Shown: positions 10,518 to 21,868 of the stretch, piece by piece
Position numbering within the stretch: the stretch's first letter is position 1
Layout: each line of letters opens with the position of its first letter
NCBI RefSeq assembly: GCF_020283565.1
Contig: NC_060063.1
Span: 34,310,635 to 34,374,634 of the forward strand
From: Trifolium pratense
Lineage: Eukaryota > Streptophyta > Magnoliopsida > Fabales > Fabaceae
Direction: 5' to 3'
DNA: 64,000 bases
Position numbers and translations under genes: made by a program
Notes under the pieces: generated by a model
Databases searched by the model: none
What the model saw: the letters and a program-made list of their open reading frames with translations, nothing else
Told to the model about the DNA's origin: nothing

Positions 10518-11826
10518 TGTTGGGAAATCGATTCATAAACACTTTTATAAACGCAGCGGAATTTTAAAATTAAAATTTCCCATCAATGGATTCTTGTGAA
10601 TGAGCATGATCAGGTCTAGAATATTACCTTTGAAGAACAAATTTGTGGCCGCCTTTCTTGATCACAAGCACCGCACTTGCAGCACCTCCACTTAGTCCAC
10701 ACGAACAGGAACCTTCGATCTCACAGTGCTAGCTGTTCTTGGATGAAGGCTGAGGGAATTTTGTGCGGTTTAGGGTTTAGAGAAATTCAGAATTTCTCTA
10801 AATTCGGTTAGGGTTTTTAAAAACGTAACTATTGAACTTCATAAGGCTCTATTTATAGAGTTTCTTATGAGGTCTTTAGTTTACACGAAATTGGGCTTCT
10901 CAAGCCCAATAACCGTTTGTCACTAACTGCACCCCCGCAATAAGTCTTACTTATTTTTCCCTTCTTAACTGTCCTTATGTGTGTGACCCTGTAAGTTCTT
11001 ATGACGTTGGCAATAATATTAATCGTAATATTATAAACAGTGAGCGGTATCTAGCAACACATCACTGTTACCCAAGTCACAGGAATGTCACGTGATCTGA
11101 CTAACCTTTCCGTGATAAATATCTTGTGCACAATTACCCTTTTGCCCTCATGTCTATATTGAACACAAGGCATAGTATGTCATCCTTGTCTAGTTCAATA
11201 TTGGGCCCATAGACATATCTCCCATTATGTAGGAGGGACAAATTCCATCTAGGTCACTTATGTCCCTCAGCATGATTCGTGGGATACCCATCAACCAACT
11301 TTATAATTATCCAGTTACGGATAACGTTTGAATGGCAACAAGGTATTACACTCCTGCATCTAGGGTACATAGTGGTTTCAGGTCGAAGGGTGGGATACAC
11401 CTTTTATCACTATGAGAAAACTTATGACATTTCATAACACTCTATGTAGTATTCTCATGGTGGGTCAATCCGATATAAAGTTACCCTTAACATTTATATC
11501 TATGTGAAGACTTGATAACTCATTATCCATGATCAGTGAGATATGATCATCAGTCTACCAACATAATAGTCTTTATGCTTTAATGTTATCCCATTTCACA
11601 ATAAAGCTTGACTATGGATATGTTTAAGAATAGTGTTCTTATATTTAATGGAATCTCACGATTAAGTCACACTTAACGTTCCATTCAATGAACTTACTAT
11701 TCTAGGGACTCTATTATTATTTAACACATAAACATAATAAAGAAAAGCCTTTTATTTAATAAGTAAATTATCCAATACAAGTATCATGCAATTATAAATA
11801 ATTGGCCTCTAGGGCTTACACCAACA
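10518..11826 (-). repeat. 3' LTR of copia-P (1309 bp)
   Basis: Bounded by TGTTGG and CCAACA. A TATAAATA box lies at 10857-10850 on the minus strand. It is very similar to 17797-18852, with scattered single-base differences. It is the only complete LTR of this element in the window and shows which bases are missing after 18852. Confidence 0.9.
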
Positions 11827-11840
11827 ATCTCCCACTAGCA

Positions 11841-14800
11841 CTAGAGCCAATCAGGCATACTCCTAATACCTATGCCCCTAGTGTGGCCCTCATGCTTCGG
11901 CTGAGCAAGAGGCTTTGTAAGTGGATCAGCAGCATTGTCAAGTGTTGGTACTCTGCATATTTTCACATCTCCTCTATCAATTATTTCTCGAATAAGATGA
12001 TAGCGCCTGAGTATGTGTTTGGACTTTTGGTGAGATCTAGGTTCCTTAGCTTGTGCGATTGCACCATTGTTGTCACAAAACAATTCAATGGGATCCACAA
12101 TGCTAGGGAATATGCCAAGTTCAGTAATGAACTTCTTTATCCAAACAGCTTCCTTTGCTGCATTTGATGCAGCGATGTACTCAGCTTCGGTTGTAGAATC
12201 AGCAACTGTATCTTGCTTTGAACTCTTCCAGCTCACAGCGCCACCATTTATGCAAAACACATAGCCTGATTGCGACCTAAAGTCATCCCTATCTGTTTGG
12301 AAGCTAGCATCAGTGTAACCAATTACATTTAGCTCTTCTTGGCCTCCATATATTAGGAATGAGTCTTTAGTCCTCCTTAAGTATTTAAGGATGTTCTTGA
12401 CAGCCACCCAATGAGCCTCACCAGGATCAGACTGATAACGGCTTGTTGCGCTTAAGGCATATGAAACATCTGGTCGAGTACATATCATGGCATACATGAT
12501 AGATCCTATAGCCGATGCATAAGGGATCTTACTCATGCGGTCCCTTTCTTCCTTAGATGAAAGAGACTGTGTCTTTGAAAGACATAGACCATGTTGCATA
12601 GGAATGAATCCTTTCTTGGAATCATGCATATTAAAGCGTCTTAACACTTTATCTATGTATGTACTCTGGCTTAGGCCAAGCAGTTTTTGTGATCTATCTC
12701 TATAGATTCTTATTCCTAATATATAGGCTGCTTCACCCAGATCTTTCATAGAAAAGCAATTCCCTAACCAAGTTTTAATTTGTTGCAAGGTAGGGATGTC
12801 ATTTCCTATTAGTAATATGTCATCTACATATAATACTAGGAATGCGACTATGCTCCCACTAACCTTCTTGTAAACATAAGGCTCATCTTCATTTTGAATG
12901 AATCTGTACTGTTTTACAGTTTCATCAAAACGAAGATTCCAACTTCTAGAAGCTTGCTTCAATCCGTAGATTGATCGCTGTAATTTGCATATCTTTTTGG
13001 CTTCTCCTGGAATGCAAAAGCCTTCAGGTTGTGTCATATACACATCCTCAAGGAGACTCCCATTAAGGAAGGCAGTTTTTACATCCATCTGCCAGATTTC
13101 ATAATCATAGTATGCAGCGATGGCAAGTAAGATCCGAATGGATTTGATCATCGCAACTGGTGAAAATGTTTCATCATAGTCTACCCCATGAATTTGTTTG
13201 AAACCTTTAGCAACCAATCGCGCTTTGTAGGTCTGTACCTTTCCATCCATGTCAGTCTTCTTCTTGAAGACCCACTTGCATCCTATGGGTTTAATCCCAT
13301 CAGGAGCTTCCACCAAGTTCCAAACTTGATTTGTGTACATGGAATCCATTTCAGATTTCATGGCTTCAAGCCACTTCTCAGATTCAGGGCCAGTAATGGC
13401 CTCTTGGTAAGTCACAGGCTCATCTTGATCCATGAGTAATACATCACCTTGTTCCGATATGAGATATCCATATCTTTCAGGTTCTTGACGTATCCTGTTG
13501 GACCTACGTGGTTCTTGTGTTATATGAGCAGGATTCTCTGTCACAACATCTTGTGCATCCCGTTCTTGTTCCTCCATTGGTGTGTCATTACTTTGTGGAT
13601 CGTGAATTTCTTCAAGATCTACTTTCCTCCCACTGATTCCTTTGGAAACAAAGTCCTTTTCTAGGAATACTCCTGTTCGAGCGACAAACACTTTTCCCTC
13701 AGAAGGATTGTAGAAGTGATATCCTTTGTCTCTTTTGGATATCCCACAAAGAAGCACTTGTCAGATTTAGGTTCAAGTTTAGTAGAAATTTGACGTTTTA
13801 CATAAACTTCGCAACCCCAAATCTTTAAGTAAGACATATGTGGTTTCTTGCCACTCCACATCTCATATGGTGTCTTTTCAACCGTTTTAGAAGGAACACG
13901 GTTAAGTGTATAAGCTGCTGTTAATAGGGCGTGTCCCCAAAAGGAGTTTGGAAGATCAGCGTGACTCATCATAGACCGCACCATGTCCAACAAGGTTCGG
14001 TTTCTTCTCTCAGACACACCATTCCATTGTGGTGTTCCAGGAGGAGTGAGTTGGGATAAGATCCCACACTCTTTTAGATGGTCATCAAACTCTAGGCTTA
14101 AATACTCACCTCCTCGATCTGATCGAAGGATTTTGATTTTCTTTCCTAGTTGGTTTTGTACTTCATTTTTAAATTCTTTGAACTTTTCAAAGGATTCGGA
14201 TTTATGCTTCATTAGATACACATATCCATATCTACTGTAGTCATCAGTAAATGTGATGAAGTATTGAAAACCTCCTCTAGCATGTGTGTTCAATGGTCCA
14301 CATACATCAGTATGTATGAGAGCCAAGAGATCACTTGCCCTTTCACCTTTACCAGTGAATGGGGTCTTTGTCATTTTTCCCAATAAGCAAGATCTGCATG
14401 TTTCAAAAGATTCATAGTCAAATGAATCCAAGAGCCCATCTTTATGGAGCTTGGAAATGCGTTTCTCATTTATATGGCCTAAACGATAGTGCCAAAGGTA
14501 TGTAGGATTTAACTCATTAGGTTTAATCCTTTTTGTATCAATGTTATATATTGGCATTTCAAGATCAAGAATATATAATCCATTACTCATTTGTGTTGTG
14601 GCATAAAAGATATCATTTAAATAAATGGAGCAACAATTGTTCTTTATTATAAATGAAAAGCCAAGTTTATCCAAACAAGAAACATAAATAATATTCTTGC
14701 TAATGGCAGGTACATAAAAACAGTTCTCTAACTGTATTATCAAACCAGAAGGTAAAGTCAAATTAAAAACTCCTACAGCTAATGCGGCAACTCTTGCTCC

Positions 14801-15814
14801 ATTTCCCACTCGTAGTTCGACTTCACCTTTAGCCAATCCTCTACTCCTTTGCAGCCCCTGCACATTAGTACAAATGTGAGAACCACATCCGGTATCTAAT
14901 ACCCATGTAGAAGAAGTAGATAAATTAATTTCAATAACAAAGATACCTGCTGAATTGGAGCTCTCTACTCCATTCTTTTTATCTTCCAGGTATTTTGGGC
15001 AGTTCCTCTTCCAATGTCCAGTCTTGTTACAGTGGAAGCACCTACCCTCCTTTGCAACTCCCCCAGTGGGCTTCAAGGCTTTAGGGGTAGGTTTGGGTTT
15101 GGCAACTTCCTTGCCCTTCCCTTTGCCTCCCTTCCCTTTGTTGCCCTTCCCTTTGTTTCCATTGCCAATCATAAGAACATGGTTGGACGTCCCTTTTGTT
15201 TTCATGTTCTGCTCAGCTTGCCTCAACATACCTAGCAGCTGTGGCAGAGTCTTCTCCATGTCCGACATGGTGAAGTTCAGAACAAACTGATTAAAACTCT
15301 CCGGCAACGATTGTAGGATCAGATCAGTTGCAAGCTCATTTCCAAGTGGAAATCCCAATTTTTCTAAGTTCCCCACGTACCCAATCATCTTGAGCACATG
15401 TGGACTTACTAGAGATCCCTCAGATAGCTTGGCTGAAAACAGGGCTTTGGAAACCTCAAACCTCTCAGTCCTGGCTTTCTCTTGGTAGAGCGTCTTCAAG
15501 TGTTCGATCATATCGAACGCATTCATGTCCTCATGTTGCTTCTGAAGCTCAGAGGTCATGGTAGCCAGCATGAGGCACTTTGCATCCATGGCATCATCAA
15601 GACGCTTCTGATAAGCATCCCTTTGAGCCTTAGGAGCATTGGCTGCAGGTTCATCCTCAGGGTTAGGTTGGGGTTCCTCAATAGCATACAGCTTTTTCTC
15701 GTGCATGAGGACTATCCTCAAGTTACGATGCCAATCAAGAAAATTTGTCCCAGACAATTTCTCTTTGTCAAGAATGCTTCGCAAAATGTTGTTTGAAGTA
15801 TTGGTGTTTGACAT
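11841..15814 (-). pseudogene. gag-pol: copia-P gag-pol with one frameshift
   Basis: ATG at 15814. Frame 1 is open to 13661 (717 codons) and the second frame runs from about 13757 to a stop at 11841 (638 codons). A single-base loss near 13727-13735, between integrase and RT, explains the shift; otherwise the protein is complete. Domains: gag with TNFLDWHRNLRIVL; Lys/Gly-rich basic tract; CCHC knuckle CFHCNKTGHWKRNC (about residue 256); protease WVLDTGCGSHICTN (about 305); integrase HTDVCGPL (about 501), RSDRGGEYLS and QWNGVSERRNRT; RT with YVDDILLIGND (about 993); RNase H with TEAEYIAASN, ending in a DPLTKPL tail. The lesion should prevent RT and RNase H production, so the copy is probably defective. 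There is no env-like ORF. Confidence 0.9.
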
Positions 15815-16790
15815 GGTGATCTACAATTATAAAAGTGAAAACATAAGTATTGAACAATTTTAATACACATTTAATTAGGCCTTTAATTAAACATGCTCTC
15901 TCACTATTTTACTCAAAACAAATGACCCTCGACATTTGATTCGGAAAATCCCGTTGGAAGATTTTCTAGTGAGAATGAGATCCATATTTCACTTCGTTTT
16001 AAGTCAGCGTTGGGCTGATTACACAAAACTTAGTTATTTAGGTAGGAAACTCCTTTCCAATTGTATCTCATACAACTCTCATATCCTTTCTATTGGGTGA
16101 ATAACACTTATTCTAATCCATCACATGGAATAACCCAATACTTGCTTCTAAAGTCATATAATCTTATTATATTTTCTTTAGTTAAGTTAGACCCATTAAA
16201 TAGCGATTGGATAAATAAATTACCTCACCGCAACTTATCAATATTGACAATGCACTTCGCGTTGGCAAAACCTACATTGATCGATATTGATCTTGAAGGG
16301 CGCTATTCGTTGGAAAGCGATAAAACTTAATATTAATTCCTTTGAGGGCTTTTATAATTAATTTGATCTCACCTTACCACGGCTTACATACAATAACGTC
16401 ACTCCATACATAACATGCATCAACATACATAATATAATAAAATGATATGGTTATGGCCCCTAGCGTGATTGTTCCCTCAAGCCAATGAGAGAACCTATGC
16501 TATATCTAAGAACGACCTATACTTCTCCAAGATAGATCTTCATTGTTGTCCTTCCTGTCCTATTTGCTAATCTTATATTACATCACTATAAGAAAATATA
16601 AGAGAGGCACGACACGCAGGCCGTATTTAAAATCCCAAATAAAACGAAAAGAAGAACTAAGGCCATAACCATTCATCATGCAACTTTAATAACAATAAAC
16701 ACACAATTTATTATTATTACATTAGTCCAATTAATAAAACACCATGATTGATCACCTTACGCAGAGTTAGCCGGGGGTTCCGCTGCCCGG
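15815..16790 (-). other. copia-P leader upstream of gag, conserved with copia-D
   Basis: No gene. The reverse complement of about 15830-16680 matches the plus-strand leader of copia-D at about 38390-39330, including the block around GGCCTGCGTGTCGTG and the GAAAATCTTCCAACGG region. Conservation in two separate elements suggests a shared leader function, such as packaging or an untranslated regulatory part, but the sequence alone does not say which. Confidence 0.7.
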
Positions 16791-17139
16791 TCATAAACAC
16801 TTTTATAAACACAGCGGAATTTTAAAATTAAAATTTTCCATCAATGGATTCTTGTGAATGAGCATGATCAGGTCTAGAATATTACCTTTGAAGAACAATT
16901 TTGTGGCCGCCTTTCTTGATCACAAGCACCGCACTTGCAGCACCTCCACTTAGTCCTCACGAACAGGAACCTTCGATCTCACAGTGCTAGCTGTTCTTGG
17001 ATGAAGGCTGAGGGAATTTTGTGCGGTTTAGGGTTTAGAGAAATTCAGAATTTCTCTAAATTCGGTTAGGGTTTGTAAAAAGTAACTACTGAACTTCATA
17101 AGGCTCTATTTATAGAGTTTCTTATGAGGTCTTTAGTTT
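16791..17139 (-). repeat. Extra partial LTR copy (R-U5-like) inside copia-P leader
   Basis: 349 bp nearly identical to the LTR segment from about 10530 to 10877. It begins just short of the LTR tip (it lacks the last dozen or so bases) and stops just beyond the TATA box, so it corresponds roughly to the transcribed part of the LTR. It lies between the primer-binding site and gag, where no LTR belongs. Origin by an aberrant strand transfer during reverse transcription is inference. Confidence 0.8.
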
Positions 17140-17221
17140 CTTATGAGTTTCTTATTGGGCTTCATCAATGAATCCTAATCGCACCAACACTTGATGCTTC
17201 AAATATAAACCCTAGCCGTAC

Positions 17222-17610
17222 TCTGTTTTTATAACAACACAACCCTTGTATTGTTACAAAATTAATACAGTAATCATTCATCAAAACGTTTCAGGATTTT
17301 GTTCACCATAGACGATTAGATATATGATGCTTCACCAGTTATCGGTTCCGAAGCTCACGTTCACAATCATCCATGCTCACGACAATCACTTAAAACTTTC
17401 AATGAACAATATGTTCTGTTTATATAACAACACAACACTTGTATTGTTATAAACCCTAATACAACCACCATTCATCAAAACGTTTCAGGACTGCTAGTTC
17501 TAGATGAACGATCGGATATATGATGCTTCACCATAAACGGTTCCGAAGCTCACGCTCACAATCATCCAAATTAAACGCCAATCACTCAAACATTCGAATG
17601 AATGACACGA
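17222..17610 (-). repeat. Degenerate tandem repeat, about 191-bp period
   Basis: Two diverged copies start at about 17222 and 17413. Each contains ATAACAACACAAC followed by CTTGTATTGTTA, CATTCATCAAAACGTTTCAG, ATATATGATGCTTCACCA, and GGTTCCGAAGCTCACG followed by TTCACAATCATCC. They lie between the primer-binding site and the partial LTR. Confidence 0.75.
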
Positions 17611-17783
17611 TCAATGTATCACATACACCGATGCGTCGTATCAGAAATATATATCACATATATATTTTAAAACTGATCAATCAAATTTTATTAATCCTTG
17701 TTATTCTTATTATTAATACCGATTCAAAACCATATTAATAAAACAGTAATAAAACAACAAACCGATTCATGGTTTCACAAGTG

Positions 17784-17795
17784 GCTCTGATACTA
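17784..17795 (-). other. Primer-binding site of copia-P
   Basis: The minus strand reads TAGTATCAGAGC one base after the LTR end. This is one mismatch from the initiator tRNA-Met complement TGGTATCAGAGC. Confidence 0.75.
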
Positions 17796-17796
17796 C

Positions 17797-18852
17797 TGTT
17801 GGGAAATTGATTCATAAACACTTTTATAAACGCAACGGAATTTTAAAATTAAAATTTCCCATCAATGGATTCTTGTGAATGAGCATGATCAGGTCTAGAA
17901 TATTACCTTTGAAGAACAAATTTGTGGCCGCCTTTCTTGATCACAAGCACCGCACTTGCAGCACCTCCACTTAGTCCACACGAACAGGAACCTTCGATCT
18001 CACAGTGCTAGCTGTTCTTGGATGAAGGCTGAGGGAATTTTGTGCGGTTTAGGGTTTAGAGAAATTCAGAATTTCTCTAAATTCGGTTAGGGTTTTTAAA
18101 AACGTAACTACTGAACTTCATAAGGCTCTATTTATAGAGTTTCTTATGAGGACTTTAGTTTACACGAAATTGGGCTTCTCAAGCCCAATAACCGTTTGTC
18201 ACTAACTGCACCCCCGCAATAAGTCTTACTTATTTTTCCCTTCTTAACTGTCCTTATGTGTGTGACCCTGTAGGTTCTTATGACGTTGGCAATAATATTA
18301 ATCGTAATATTATAAACAGTGAGCGGTATCTAGCAACACATCACTGTTACCCAAGTCACAGGAATGTCACGTGATCTGACTAACCTTTCCGTGATAAATA
18401 TCTTGTGCACAATTACCCTTTTGCCCTCATGTCTATATTGAACACAAGGCATAGTATGTCATCCTTGTCTAGTTCAATATTAGGCCTATAGACATATCTC
18501 CCGTTATGTAGGAGGGACAAATTCCATCTAGGTCACTTATGTCCCTCAGCATGATTCGTGGGATACCCATCAACCAAATTTATAATTATCCAGTTACGGA
18601 TAACGTTTGAATGGTAACAAGGTATTACACTCCTGCATCTAGGGTACATAGTGGTTTCAGGTCGAAGGGTGGGATACACCTTTTATCACTATGAGAAAAC
18701 TTATGACATTTCATAACACTCTATGTAGTATTCTCATGGTGGGTCAATCCGATATAAAGTTACCCTTAACATTTATATCTATGTGAAGACTTGATAACTC
18801 ATTATCCATGATCAGTGAGATATGATCATCAGTCTACCAACATAATAGTCTT
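17797..18852 (-). repeat. 5' LTR of copia-P, interrupted
   Basis: Matches 10518-11573 of the other LTR and stops at 18852, where TGTAACGACC of Tekay-A begins. GTCTT (18848-18852) is the expected target duplication. About 250 bp of this LTR are displaced beyond the window. A TATAAATA box is at 18136-18129. Confidence 0.88.
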
Positions 18853-19625
18853 TGTAACGACCCAATTTTCAAATTATTATTTTTATGTGTTAAAATATTT
18901 TATTTAACGTGGCATTTTAAATAAGTTAATAACTTTAGTTATTTATCGAATACTTTAGTTATTAGGCGAGTAGTGAGAGTTATCGTGTTATTGGGCCAAG
19001 CCAATGGGCTTGAGGCCCAGTGGGCCTTGTGAGCATGAGTGGGGCGGCCATATGGCCAAGTCAAGAGAGAACATTTCATTTGTTCTTGTTCTTGACAAGT
19101 TGGAGAGAGAAGAGAGCTCAAGAGCTAGGGCAAAGGAAAGTGAGGAGAATCAAGATCAAATCTTCGTATTTTCTTCGAATCCAGGTATGAGAGTAGTTTC
19201 CATAGTCGTGGGTGATCCGAGGAAGGGGAGAATGTCGATTTCTCCTCACCCGAACTTCCTCCACCCATTTTCGTTTTAGATTGGAATGGATTTTCTTGAT
19301 GAAAATCGTTCCTAAGGTTCCTGATATGTTAACATGCTTGTAACATGATTAATGAACGGAAATAATGGTTAAAAACGAGTTTTCTAATGGATTAAACTCA
19401 AGAACTTTGTGTTCTTGAGAGTTTTGATGAAATAGTGTTAATCCTTACTTTTTCGATGTTTCTGAGGTAGATCTGAGAAATGGACCGTCCTTTCGTGTTT
19501 ATCTATGTTTGTTATATGTGAATACAAACTCTTTTGGGATTTATAACATGAAAAATGGGATTTTGGGTGATTTTGAGTGGAAAATCATTTTCTGAAAACT
19601 CAAGAACAGATGTTCTTCTGGTGTG

Positions 19626-19863
19626 GTTCGCTAAGCGAACAGGAGCTTCGCTGCACGACCACGCTCGCTAACAGCTCGCTAACAGCTCGCCAGTTGAGGT
19701 GTTGGCTCTGTTTCCGTTCGCTACCTGCTCGCTACAGCGAACATGCTCGCCAGTTGCTCGCTACCTGCTCGCTACAGCGAACATGCTCGCCAGTTGCTCG
19801 CTACCTGCTCGCTAATTGGATTTTGGCTCTGTGTCTGTTCGCCAGTTGCTCGCTACAGCGAAC
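19626..19863 (+). repeat. TTCGCT/AGCGAA palindrome array, Tekay-A LTR 1
   Basis: Many TTCGC or CTCGC words, with inverted partners forming palindromes such as TTCGCTAAGCGAAC and CTCGCTACAGCGAAC. A 40-bp sub-unit is tandemly repeated from about 19730. It is flanked by AACTCAAGAACAGATGTT before and CAGCTCTGTGACAG after, as in Tekay-C. Further copies lie at 26984-27221 and 34342-34579. Confidence 0.85.
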
Positions 19864-20014
19864 AGCTCTGTGACAGGATTATTTTGCTGATGTTTTGTTA
19901 GTGGAATTATGCACTTATAACATGTAATTGTGGTATTCTAACATACAATTAGGTGCTTTTAGCTATGATTAATTGTATTGTGATGATGTTTGTTAAAATG
20001 TCAAAGAAGTATAT

Positions 20015-20289
20015 TAAGGTGTTAATTAACTTTAATAAAGAAGTATATCGAATTATGTTATTCGATAAAGAAAGATATTAAGGTATTGATTATCTTAATA
20101 AAGACGAACGTTGGATAGTGTTCCACGTTATTGTTGATGGGCTATATGCCATAATTGTTGATGAATATATTCATGAGTTTTGAGTGCATGCATCATGAAT
20201 ATTTAGGGATATTGGCTTGTCCAATAAAGAAGGATATCGAACTATATTTGTTTGATAAAGAAGGATATTAGAGGTGAGATACTCTAATA
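20015..20289 (+). repeat. Covarying hairpin array, Tekay-A LTR 1
   Basis: Consecutive short inverted repeats, most followed by AAGAAG or AAAGAAAG: TATCGAAT/ATTCGATA (20046-20067), TATTAAG/CTTAATA (20076-20100), TATTGG/CCAATA (20210-20226), TATCGAAC/GTTTGATA with a G-U pair (20235-20257), TATTAGAG/CTCTAATA (20266-20289). A weaker one precedes them at about 20013-20037. Copies in the other two LTRs lie at 27373-27647 and 34731-35005. Confidence 0.8.
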
Positions 20290-21096
20290 AAGAAGATGGT
20301 ACCACATGCATTAGTAATGTCTAGGATTGACATTCATGAAGTTGAAGCATTAGAGTTGCATTAGGTTATATGTGTGCATTACTTGATAAGTGATATGTGA
20401 CATATAATTTGGCTAAGTGTAATGAATTGTAGATTGATTATTTGGTACTTGATTATACATGTTTAGAACTTGTAATTGAGTAATTAATGGTGATGCATGT
20501 TTATAAATTATGAATATGCTTGTTGTTGTTGAAGGAGTGTTTAAGTACCTTTTACTTGCACTTATATTTTGATTATGTGATCTAACTCTCATGCTTTGTG
20601 TTATGTGCTGGACCGTTGGGGGTTCAGATACTCAGGTTGAGGATCCTGCTCGGAGTTAGAGGAGTTTGCTCGTGCTTAGTGTAGCGCTTTTTGGTGAGGA
20701 GTTTAGCTTAGACTACTCCTTTAGATATATTTGTATATCTCTTTTGATGGGTTGTATAGAGTTGCTCTGATTAGGTGTAATACCGTGATGGGATATTCGC
20801 TTGATTTGTATCTAAGCCCGTGATGGCATATTGACCTTGCTAATCCTTTTTGTTGTAAACGTAATATCCTAGTTGATGATATGGCTTAGAGCCTTAGGAT
20901 ATTATGTGAACAATTTGGTAATGTATTTTAAGTACAAATTTAACTATATGTTTGATTTTTAATTTTCCGCTGTGCTAGCATGTTTGAATGTGCACCATGT
21001 TTTTATTTTATTAACATGTGACGCCTAGATTTTCTTAAGTGTTTTATTTATTTATATTTAATAAATACGCGTTTAAGGGGTTGGGCGTTACAATAG

Positions 21097-21108
21097 TGGT
21101 ATCAGAGC
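21097..21108 (+). other. Primer-binding site of Tekay-A unit 1
   Basis: TGGTATCAGAGC, complementary to initiator tRNA-Met, four bases after the LTR end. The second unit has the same site at 28455-28466. Confidence 0.9.
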
Positions 21109-21163
21109 AAGGTCGGTTCATGTGGAACCAATTAGGAATAGTTGCCCATATATTCAACTTGTG

Positions 21164-21795
21164 TAGGGATGGCAATGGGTAGGGTATGGGTAGGGTACTA
21201 TAGTACCCATCCCCATACCCGCAGATTGAAAAAATACCTGTACCCATCCCCATACCCGCGTGGGTAACAACTTTTGCCCCCGTCCCCATACCCTATGGGT
21301 ACCTAGGTACCCATTCCCATACCCGTTACCCGCATTTTTACTAAAAAAAAATTGATCAATTATAAAATATCATATAATTTTAATAGAATTAAAAAAATTT
21401 CAAAGATTTTAATATTGACTAATAAAAATTATAAACAAAATTATTACTAACCTTATGTTAAAGTTGATATTTATGTTAAATATTCACATTATTTTTATAT
21501 TATATTATAAATAAACATTTTTATTAAAAATATGTAATAGTTTAGTAGAGTTGTATTGTTTTAAATTGATTTATATATATTATAATATAATAATATAAAT
21601 AAAATAAATAAATATATATTATGCGGGTATGGGGCGGGGTGGGTACTAAGGTACCCGTACCCGCACCCATACCCGTTCATTTTTGCTGGTAATTACCCAT
21701 ACCCGTGCCCGTACCCAAAATGCGGGTTTTTACCCTACCCGTTGTGGGTAATTTTTGCGGGTACCCTCTGGGTATGGGTCAAATTGCCATCCCTA
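21164..21795. mobile_element. hAT-type MITE (632 bp), unit 1
   Basis: Terminal inverted repeats start TAGGGATGGCAA and end TTGCCATCCCTA. The 8-bp target duplication AACTTGTG is at 21156-21163 and 21796-21803. The ends are GC-rich with many GGGTA/TACCC words (the sub-terminal parts can pair), and the centre is AT-rich. It has no coding capacity. It sits between the primer-binding site and gag. Confidence 0.88.
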
Positions 21796-21868
21796 AACTT
21801 GTGTAGAGATAACACTGTTGATATTACCTTTCTAAGTCTGTTCTTGGATTGGTTGGTTGTTCAGGATC

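Larger units (their letters stand above)
10518..18852 (-). mobile_element. copia-P: Ty1/copia retrotransposon, minus strand
   Basis: On the minus strand: 5' LTR (18852-17797, cut by Tekay-A), primer-binding site, unusual leader with tandem repeats and an extra partial LTR, gag-pol (15814-11841, frameshifted), polypurine tract AGTGGGAGAT, and 3' LTR (11826-10518). LTRs start TGTTGG and end CCAACA. The leader next to gag and the LTR are related to copia-D (35508-39642), so both belong to one superfamily group. The missing 3' end of the interrupted LTR should lie to the right of the window, after the rest of the nested elements. Confidence 0.9.
18853..21092 (+). repeat. Tekay-A LTR 1 (2240 bp)
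   Basis: TGTAACG to TTACA. Holds a donor-like splice site (19184/19185), the TTCGCT/AGCGAA palindrome array (19626-19863), the hairpin array (20015-20289), and two blocks conserved with Tekay-B and Tekay-C: GGTACCACATGCATTAGT at about 20297-20314, and the GGACC to GGGGGTTCAG block at about 20605-20636. The TATAAG box seen in Tekay-B and -C is absent at the corresponding place, which reads CATATGGCC at about 19049. No gene; short ORFs across the palindrome array are not coding. Confidence 0.9.
19185..21864 (+). other. Putative leader intron of Tekay-A unit 1
   Basis: Donor CCAG|GTATGAG in the LTR and acceptor GGTTGTTCAG|G five bases before the gag ATG. Equivalent sites exist in Tekay-B and Tekay-C. 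The interval contains the palindromes, hairpins, primer-binding site and hAT MITE. The branch-site match is weaker here (CTAAG) than in B and C. No transcript evidence is available, so this is a prediction. Confidence 0.45.

Noticed and set aside
10518..16790. Host gene candidates among minus- and plus-strand ORFs near 11.8-15.9 kb
   Set aside because: All plus-strand ORFs here are antisense shadows of the copia-P gag-pol; no independent gene is supported.
19577..19873. 98-codon ORF across the palindrome array in each Tekay-A LTR, and similar ORFs in the other LTRs
   Set aside because: Composition follows the TTCGC/CTCGC repeats, the reading frame is not conserved in Tekay-B or -C, and it lies in LTR sequence.
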